Shown here piece after piece: positions 55,716-64,000 of a stretch of DNA of 64,000 nt. The notes under the pieces are model-generated. The model was not told the DNA's origin. It did not search any database and worked only from the letters and a program-made list of their open reading frames with translations. The stretch is from Oxyruncus cristatus (lineage: Eukaryota; Chordata; Aves; Passeriformes; Cotingidae). A program made the translations under genes and the position numbers. Within the stretch, counting starts at the first letter, position 1. Each line of letters starts with the position of its first letter. The stretch spans positions 354,940 to 418,939 of the forward strand of contig VXAY01005682.1 of NCBI GenBank assembly GCA_013399855.1, read 5' to 3'.

Positions 55716-58700
55716 TATTGGAGTCTGAAGGAACAGCTGTGGGATGAGTATGACCTACACAGGAAGCTCAAGGCAGGAGTATGTGTTGGGGAATTCCTGG
55801 TCCAGAAAAGGTCAGGAACCAGCATACAGCACTGTCCCAGGCTGCCAGCCCATCTGAAGACAATCCTGAGGTAGGTATGACAGCTCTGGGTGCATGAATC
55901 AAAGAAAGGCATGATGATGATGTGCACAGCCCAACTGCAGAAGAAGTTGTTTGTTTGGAGCCAGTACAGCTAGTGGGTCTTTTCCAAAGACAGTCATCCT
56001 CTCTAAACCTGTCCTGCACTGCTTTGGAAAGGGTATAGTTTTTCTCCTAAATTGTGGGAGGCAGGTTGTTTCTAGGGGAGAAACCACGAGTTAGTGCTTC
56101 CACACAGTACTGAATTCTGCAACTGTCCCTACAGGCTGCCCTCTCTCAGCTTCTTCTATAGGCAGGCTCCCAGCATGGGGGACCATTTCTCCTCTGGGGA
56201 AATTTCACCGAAGTTAAGTGATGTTTCTAACCTGGACTATACATTGTTTAGGATATACAAAGTACTAATCCCTAGTGTGTGATTTTTTTTTTTTTCTTTT
56301 CCAGGTGTTTCTTGTTACTTTGTTAAGATTAGAAATCGACAGAGTAAGATCTGCAGCTCTGAACATCAGATGTACGAGACAGAAGTGTCTTAATCATAGA
56401 CAGGCTCGATAGATTTATTTGTCAGAGTCCTTGTCTTCAGAGCCTAAGCGTTTGTATCTGTCATCTTGTAGTTTATCCTGTGGTAGACCTCTGGCTGTCC
56501 AGGGCTTTGAGGTCCCATGGATAATTAGCAGTCAAGCTCTTAAATTGCATCTAACTCATGCCTTTCCCGGTATTATTAACCTCATATGGCCCCGTTTGTG
56601 CTGGTTGCAAGGCAAGGGCCAATACATACATTAAGCAATGTATCTCAGGCTGCCAGAAGGTAGGGGCAGGGGTAGCTTTACTGCTATTTTAAACAAACAT
56701 TCCTTTGAGCCATACGTCAGGTCATGCCTCAAAGCATGGACTGACTTATCTGTGTTTGCCAGCCTTTAATAAGTGGTGTGTACACACATTTCAGAGGAAG
56801 CTGTTGGTTGGTATATAGTGATTAGAAGCACTTGAGCAGGCCGTTGGAGAGATGGAAAGAAGAAGTGGCATGGCCAGGTCTATAAAGATACTGTGGCACT
56901 GCTGGTCTCCAGAGCAACTAGTTACCCCTTTTCAAAACACTAATTTCCAAATTGCTGCTTAAAGTTTCTGAGTGGGAACTTGGCAGAAGGCATGACCTTA
57001 GAATGGGCAGGTGGGACTCAGCATTCTTCCTGGAGCAAGATGCAGTAGCAGAACGAGTGAAAAATCCCAGTTTTTATTTTTCATTACAGGCTTTCTGAGC
57101 CTCTCCTCAAACTCCAAAGCGTGTTGGAGTTTGACCATCAAAACCCAAATCCATGAGGTGTAGTAGATCTGAGAGAAGTGGTTCCTGACAGATTTGATGC
57201 CTTTGGTCTTTATTTCTCCTTCCTTCTCCTCACCCAGCCAGGGTGTCACTGCAAGGTGACTGTGATGCTTTTGATATTTGCCAGTAATGCCTGTGCCTGG
57301 TTGCTGGGTTTGTTTGAGATTGGCTTGGTGGAAGACTCTTACCTGAGTAATGTTTCCTGTTAGGTATTTGTTCCCTGTATGGAGTTTGGTTTTTCCTTTT
57401 TTTTTTTACAAACCAGGTTTGCTGTGTAAGAGCATGCAGGAAATTTGTATTTTGGCCTTGTTCTGTAATATTTGCTTGAAATTGGCTGGTCCTGTAAATA
57501 TTCTTGAAAGTATCAACAGAGAGAGCAAAGTTCTGTTGTACAGAGTAGTAAAAAAATTTTTAAGCATTGGGTATAAGTGATCTACTAAGATGTCTAGTTT
57601 CTTGTTAGAATGTGGGTAGGACAGAGCAGATAAAATACAACTCCTAGATATCAGAGGTGGAAGAGACCCTGAGTGTCCATTTGGTCCATTTTCCTACCAG
57701 CATGCAGGATTAGCCGAAGTAAAACTTAATAATAGCTGTTTGTCCAGTGGCACAAAGTCTGTCCCCTCTTCTGGCAAACTCCACATCTGAACAGAATAAA
57801 CTAGATGTGCTTGTTCCCGCAGTGTTTTTCGGAAATCTGGATCCAGTGTTTCATTGCATGCTGAAAGGCAAGAATTCATTCCAGAATAAACCAAGCATGC
57901 ATCTGCTTTAGTCGTGTGCATGTTTTTGCTTGTCTGAGTACTTTACAGTGCTGCTGCCTTCATCTCTCTGTGTTCCCAGATGTGTTGGGTTTGCGGTTCT
58001 TGGGGCGCTGTGTCCTTGTCCTAATGAGCTGAGAGAAAGTTTGTCTGTCCTGGGTGTTGAGGAACGCACGAGTGCAAATAGCTGGTGTGTAGCTGAGGTG
58101 CGAGCTGCAGATTATGTCTGGGGCGGGGGAAAGGGCTGGAGCCCTTGGCAAGGGGCTGTGACCTGGCACTGACCCTTTCCCTGACAAAGGGCACGGGGCT
58201 CTGCGGCAGGACCAGGGCCTTACAGACTGTAAGGGTACAATATCCAAGGAATTCCTTTGTTGGGGGTCCCTCCCTGGAGGCACCAGCTCGAGGTGTTACG
58301 GTGTTAAAGGAACCAGTTGTGTGGGACTCTGCTATGGAAAACCTGGGGCTGAGCTGGTGAGGGAACTCTGACTGGGAGTGTGGGGTAAGCGGGGCGCTGC
58401 TGCGAAGGGACTTTGGTCCCAGCAGTGAAAATCTGGGATGGTAAGAATGTGACTGCCAGAGTGGTCCTGAATGGTCAGACAGGAAGGTTTCCTTAACACT
58501 GGGAATATGATAAGAGCTGCAGAATATTTTTGGAGAGTTACTGAATGGTTTGGTAGGGTGTTTTTACTGCAAAGATGCTCCGGTGAAAAGTAATGATGTA
58601 TCTTCCCAGTATAATCCCGGGAAAATTTACATTTATGTCTCCATTCCTTGCCTGGATTGCTTTTTGAAGCCCTAGTTTTTGCAAGTTTTGTGCTGTGAAA

Positions 58701-61700
58701 AAGGAGGGAAGGTTAGCCCTCTGCTTCCTAAGGCTAGGAGATGCCTTCCTGTACTCACATGGCTAAGGTTCTTCATGGTGTCTCCACCACCCTTCCTTCC
58801 ACCTGTCTCCTGCAACCCCTCAGCTGTCTACAAGCTCCTCTTCAGTTCATTTTGCTTAGAGGTTGGCCCTGTATTTCCTGGGCCCAAGAAGTGAGTCCTA
58901 ACCAGTAGGCTTTGTGCATTGGAAGTTCCAGGCTTTTGAAGCTGGGTGTTGACTTTGTCCTGGGGACAGCAGGTGGGGGCTAACTTTGACACTGCAACAT
59001 CAGGAGGCTGATGATCTGGAAACCGGCATTTTTGGGTTGCTATAGACCTGGAGACTGTGTGTCACCCGGCGTGAAGACTTGTGCCTGGACTTACGCCACA
59101 GGATAATCATTTGGGTCCTGTGTTCCCTAGTTTTCCAACAGGTGTCAAGGAGACACTTGGAAACACTGGCCTTGGCACAGCTGCAGACAGAACGGTGGTT
59201 GTGGGGATTTGCAAGCAATGTGACCTCAGCCGTGACCACATGTGCCTTTACAGAACCTGGCATATCACTGTACTATCTCCCCTTCTGTGCCTGGTTCATC
59301 TTGACACCTCTGTGCTCGGCATTAGGGATCTTGTGTTGCAAAAATATGTCAATATAGCACATTTCTGCACTTCCTCGTAGTCATGCCCTAAGTCAGGGTG
59401 TGGCTGGTTACCAGACCGGTTTTGTGTTTATTGCTGCAGATCCAGTGCTTCCTTCTACCCTTGGTTGATGCCACACTCTCTGCTGTGGACTTGCAGCTCC
59501 ACATAAATAAGAGCCCTCCCTGGGACTGTCTGTGGGATGGATTTCCTCTGCCTGATCCCAGCTAAGGGGGTGTGCTGAGCTTGGCTGAGCCACAGGGCTT
59601 ACATGTCACACTGTAAGTGGCCGCTTGCAACAGCCAGGAGGATTGTCTGATTGCTAGGGTGGGCAAGAAGGGAAAGAAGGGAATTTCCTGGCCATGCCGT
59701 GAATTTTAGAGGAAAGATCCATATGTGGGTTTTGGGGAAGGAAGGATGACAGACTTCTATTCAGCGGCACTTGGGCAGTGGAGTTCCAAGGAGTGCTCCT
59801 TTGTCACGCAGTGAGAGGAAGGGCAGGATTGATGCCCCAGCACCAGGATGAACAGACTTAAGGCAGGGACTGAACTGGGAGCTTGGCCAGTGTGTTTTCA
59901 TGGTGAGGGAAGGAGGGGGAAAGGAGGGACTTGCCAGCTTGTGTAGAGCACGTGTACCTGCAAGCAGATGTGAGGTGTCTGCAAAGTTTTATAGACTGGT
60001 CTGGTCCTGGGCTTCCCAGAGAAGCCAGAGAGTAAAAGGGGTTAAATATATGTGTGGTTCTGCACACACCCTTGCATCTTTTTGTCTGCTGAAAGGTCAG
60101 TGCTCCTACGTATGAAGCACAGAGCTTGTGGTAGGTATTAGTTTGTTTGAGTGGCTTAGCAGGTTTTGCTGTCTGTCATAAGAATGGTGGCTGGATTTGG
60201 ACTTTGTTCATGAAGGGCCTTATCATCCTTTGCAGGGTAACGCTTCAGAAGATTTTATGCCCCGTTGGAAGTTAGCACTGTTGGTGTCTGTGCTTTTTGG
60301 TGTCATTTTGCTGGATAATTACTGGCACTGCCTGCCTCTGAGCATTCAATATATACAGCTACAATTTAATTTTTCCCTCTGAAAACTCCCGCTGAGAGAA
60401 TTGGTGTGGCTGGGCAGGTGTTCAGCTGTGTCAGTCTTCACGAGATGCATTCTCTACCAAATAGGCAAAACTGTAATTACAGCTAAAGCCTCTTATTTCT
60501 TCTGTTTAATTGTGTATGGCTGGTAGCAACGATGTCGATGCAAAAGCAGTGAGGTTCTTTTAAAACTGATATTAATTAGAATAGACACATGGGACGAGAT
60601 ACATGAGCACTGCTTCCAGCCTAAAAGCAGCAGCTGCAGAAACAAGTGTTACTTGTTTATCAAGGCTGTGGTATGCCCAAGAGGGAAAAAAAATGCATGA
60701 GGCTGGGATTCAGCAGTTGGGTCCCAGGTCTCAGCCCTGCTAATGGTTGCCTGAGACCCTACCTAAATTAACTGCTTTCTTCCTGGCCTGGGACTCCTCT
60801 GTTATCCCGAGACCAACTGTTTGCTTACTTCTGCTTGTTTTTTTTTTCTTTCCAGAACCTCTAATCTCAACTGTTCAGTGACTGCATGACTCCTAAACTG
60901 GCAGGACACTTTGACCATTCAAATTCAACAGCGTGGGCTTCACAACACAGGGTGGCTTGTTGAGGGGACTGGTTGGGCTGTTCTCTTGAGTAGGGGTAAG
61001 AGGGTTTTGGAGAAAGTGCCTTTCATGTGGGGTCAGGATCAGAGAGGACTGCAGAGGCCTCTCCCTCAGTGGGATCTCCCTCCCTTGCTGCCACAGGCTT
61101 CGACTCACCCCAGCAAGGAGTCACACATGGTGACTAAGCTGGTTAAGCCCAGGCAGAGAAGGGAGAACAGCAAGGGATCAGAGATGGAGGAATCTCTGGA
61201 CCCTGCCCGATCCCCAGGGTGGAGTCAGGAGGAGAGCAACACAGAGGCATCTTAGAGGTCTCTCATGATACTTTGACCACTTTCTCAGCCTCCTCTGTTC
61301 TGTGGATTCCCTGCAAACCCAGCTTCTGCCTCTTGAAAAGGGGCTGTGCTTTCTCTGGTATTGCTGCTCTCACAGTGAAAACCCTTGTGCTCTTTCTTTC
61401 CCATACCCTCTGCTAGGGAATGTCCAGTTACACAGACACTATGTCTTAAGGAGACTGATTCACTGATCATCCACGTCATTTCACCTGCCCTTGACATGAT
61501 GTTCCCTCACCCACTTGGCTATGCAAACCCCCTTAGAAGGGCCCCAGTGTTGCTCATGATGAAGCAGATGGAGTTTCTAAGAAGCTTAAGTTGCTCTCTA
61601 AGGACTTGTAGAAGCAGGTGTTAGAGCCCTTGGGTTTCAGGCAGCTGAGGTATTGTGTAGATGTTCTCCACATGTTTTCTGCTGTAAGTGCTATCATGGT

Positions 61701-64000
61701 AAGAGGTCTGCAACCTTCTTTTTCTCTCCTAAAGCAGCCTGAAAACTAGCATTCATAATAGGAAAGACTGTTTTTGTTTCCCCAGTGATTCTGCAAACTT
61801 GGGCCCTAGCAGGTGCCTTCATCTGGCTGTGGGGAGAGAGCAGGTGGTTTTCACCCGGATTAGAACACCCTTTACTCTTGTTCAAAGCTGTGTAAGTGAA
61901 GGGGTGAATTATATCCAAACCTGAGACTGCTGAGGTGCCCTTGAAATATTGGACCCTTTTACAGCCAAAATCCTTTGGGGCGGGGGGAAGCCTGCATTTC
62001 TGGCATTATTAAAGTGGACATTGTTAATTACATATAAGGCTGGATTACTGCGTGGCATGCAGTGAGTTCTTATTGTTAATCAGTCAGAAGTAGATGAAAT
62101 ACACCTTTTGCTTTATTAACAGTGACCTCCTGGAGTGACTCTCTCCTGTGGCTGAAAGGAAATATGCTGAGGGAAGAAATAAATACATAATAATGCGATT
62201 CAATGAGATGTATTAAGGCATGTTTTCCATCTCTCCCGATTCTGGGCCTTGATTCAAATATCATTAATGTATTCAGCTACACTGTGTGTTATTGGGCAAT
62301 AGCCTTTCTTGTGCTGGTTTTACAAGCCATTAGTTGTGTTAGAAGTTCAATTGATAGCTATATTGACAGGTCCCCAAATTCACACTTTACTTCTTCAGGA
62401 AGGATCTGAGTTTCAAGAAAGATGCAGAAAGATCATACAGGACAGATCTTCACCCAGCAAACGCTGACTTCAGTCCTGTGAACTGCAAATGATTTCTGGT
62501 ATATATGTGGCACTTAAGCACTGAACTCCTTGCAAATGCCCCAGCATAGAAGGAAGCAGCCCTTAGCACTCAGAGCTTCAATTTATTGTACAGCAGGAAC
62601 AGTAAGATCTAGGCAGAGGTGACAGAGTGACAAGCAGTAGAAAAACACGGTTTTAATGCACTACCTTCCTGTCCACTGCATTAGTTTCTCATCAAACCCA
62701 AGTTTTATCCTGGAATCTGAAGGAAAAAGGCAAGGTGGCTTTGTGAGTAGCTTAGATTAATAGTTTTGGAGGAAAATTGAATTTTTTTGTGGAAAGCCAA
62801 CAAAGGGTTCAGGAGACATGTCCTTATGTTTGACAGTAAGGATAGCTAAGGTGTTATTCCTGCTTCTGCTGTTTGCATCAAGAAAGCATTACCCCACATG
62901 AGAGAATGACAGAATGGCAGCTGTGTGGTTGCCTGTGTGTTTTCAAGCCCAAAATTGAAGTGCTGGACTGTAAACCCTCCAGGCCTCTTCCTTTGTACCC
63001 ACTCAGCACAGTGGGACTTCTGCTTTGCTCAGCACAGTAGGACTTCTAGGTAGATAAAGCTGCTTGATGTTGAAGTGGCTGTGGCATACTTGTACTGACT
63101 GCCTCAAGGCATGCTTAGCTGCTCTCTATTTTCCTACTGAAGTGCAGCCGTGGTAATCAGGTCTTTTTGTTGTTAAGTGATTTCCTACTAGGCAAAAAAC
63201 TGGTCAGCCAGGGTCCTGAAGTTTAACTGTAAGTATCTAAGGGCCCAATGAAATACTTCAACCTGACACAAAATTATTCAGAATAACTGGAAAGAAAATA
63301 CCAAGTGTCAATATGGTTTATTAATTCCAGACCCAGCTGCCCAACTTCTCTTTATTCTGTCCACTCTGATTTTGCAGGTCCCTAGAACTAGAAAAGAGGA
63401 AGGGTTGAACGCACAATGTCATCTTCCAAGTGAGACTGCCTACCTGATTAGAGAGTAATGCTCAAACAGCTGAGGCATTTTGGCCTTTAAAAATCTCTCA
63501 AGAGTACAGAATCATGCATAATTTTTATTCCCCTGGCTGGTCTCACTCAGATAGTGTTTTGTTTATTGGAGAGGTGTCTGTGTGTGTTCATATGGGCATG
63601 GTTTTATTAGTTTACTCTTAGTCTAGTAATAAATGTATCTTGCATAATAAATATCTGTAAGTACTACATGTTGCTGCTGGGCTGGTGCAGTGATGCATCA
63701 TCACAGCATTGCTAACCCTTATGGATTTTATTTTCTCTCAGACATCTCACAATAATTTGCAGGGGTTTTTTTCAGGTTCCAGCCGCAGGACTCACGTGAA
63801 CATTTGCAAACCATGCTATTTGTTCCACTGATTTGGCTCTGGCTGCCAGTTTGACAGAGGAAAACTGGGAAATCTAACCCTGCTTTATGATTGATATATT
63901 TTAAAAGGAATCAGGAAGCAGGGTAAAAAAGCATTTAAGAGTGTATCAGTTTTGAGATATTTCAAAGGTAATCTCCTACCTTTAGGGAGCGTGATTATTT
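55716..64000. other. Non-coding interval, largely nothing recognised
   Basis: About 8.3 kb to the window end. Apart from one old CR1-like fragment at about 57.65 kb I see no repeat family or gene. ORFs up to 114 codons (60911-61255) lack domains and splice context. Confidence 0.5.
57645..57800 (-). mobile_element. Ancient CR1/L3-like fragment
   Basis: CAGAGGTGGAAGAGACCCTG, CCATTTTCCTACCAGCATGC and TGTTTGTCCAGT occur in the order and spacing of the antisense 3' region of old sauropsid CR1 elements. The divergence is high, so both the family and the boundaries are tentative. Confidence 0.4.

Noticed and set aside
57978..58400. TGTGTTGGGTTTGCGG resembling the terminus of an avian LTR in antisense
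   Set aside because: Only about 15 bases agree; the following sequence does not continue with any LTR block I know.
60911..61255. 114-codon + strand ORF
   Set aside because: No recognisable domain, no splice or promoter context, ordinary composition for a chance ORF in this GC range.
1..64000. CRISPR arrays, operons, tRNA or rRNA genes, prophage or defence systems
   Set aside because: None seen; gene structure and repeats are those of a vertebrate nuclear genome.

Overview
The window is vertebrate nuclear DNA, almost certainly from a bird. It has split genes with GT-AG introns, CpG-island promoters, several CR1 LINE fragments and one ERVL-type LTR remnant of a kind common in avian genomes. 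Two protein-coding genes can be rebuilt exon by exon, and they lie tail to tail: RRBP1 on the + strand and DSTN (destrin/ADF) on the - strand. From memory, the same pair is convergent on human chromosome 20p12.1. The species cannot be named from the sequence alone.

Layout: positions 1-660 hold a CpG-rich segment, the likely RRBP1 promoter and non-coding first exon. RRBP1 coding exons run from 5909 to 24788: 23 coding exons, 996 codons plus stop, every junction phase-consistent. The 3' UTR probably ends near 25310. A gene-poor interval of about 4 kb follows. DSTN lies at about 29455-41073 on the - strand. Exons 2-4 are intact and encode residues 2-165; the exon holding only the start codon is not visible and probably lies in a 486-base assembly gap (40588-41073) inside a second CpG island. 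From about 41.9 kb to the end (about 22 kb) I recognise no conserved protein-coding gene. That part holds two CR1 fragments and one weak candidate terminal exon at about 55.07-55.72 kb. In mammals BFSP1 is the next gene beyond DSTN, but I see none of its exons, so it may lie outside the window.

Function: RRBP1 (p180) is a rough-ER membrane protein with an N-terminal anchor, a lysine-rich ribosome-binding segment and a long coiled coil. DSTN is a small cytosolic actin-depolymerising protein. They share a neighbourhood, not a pathway.

Hunt result: I found no previously undescribed system. The points most worth a second look are the absence of the mammalian-type decapeptide repeats from RRBP1, a possible frame-shifting 'poison' exon in an RRBP1 intron, assembly defects in the DSTN promoter (the gap, plus an 85-bp near-perfect duplication around a single N), a CR1 tail inside the DSTN 3' UTR, and a 51-codon ORF with a hydrophobic segment in a possible terminal exon.
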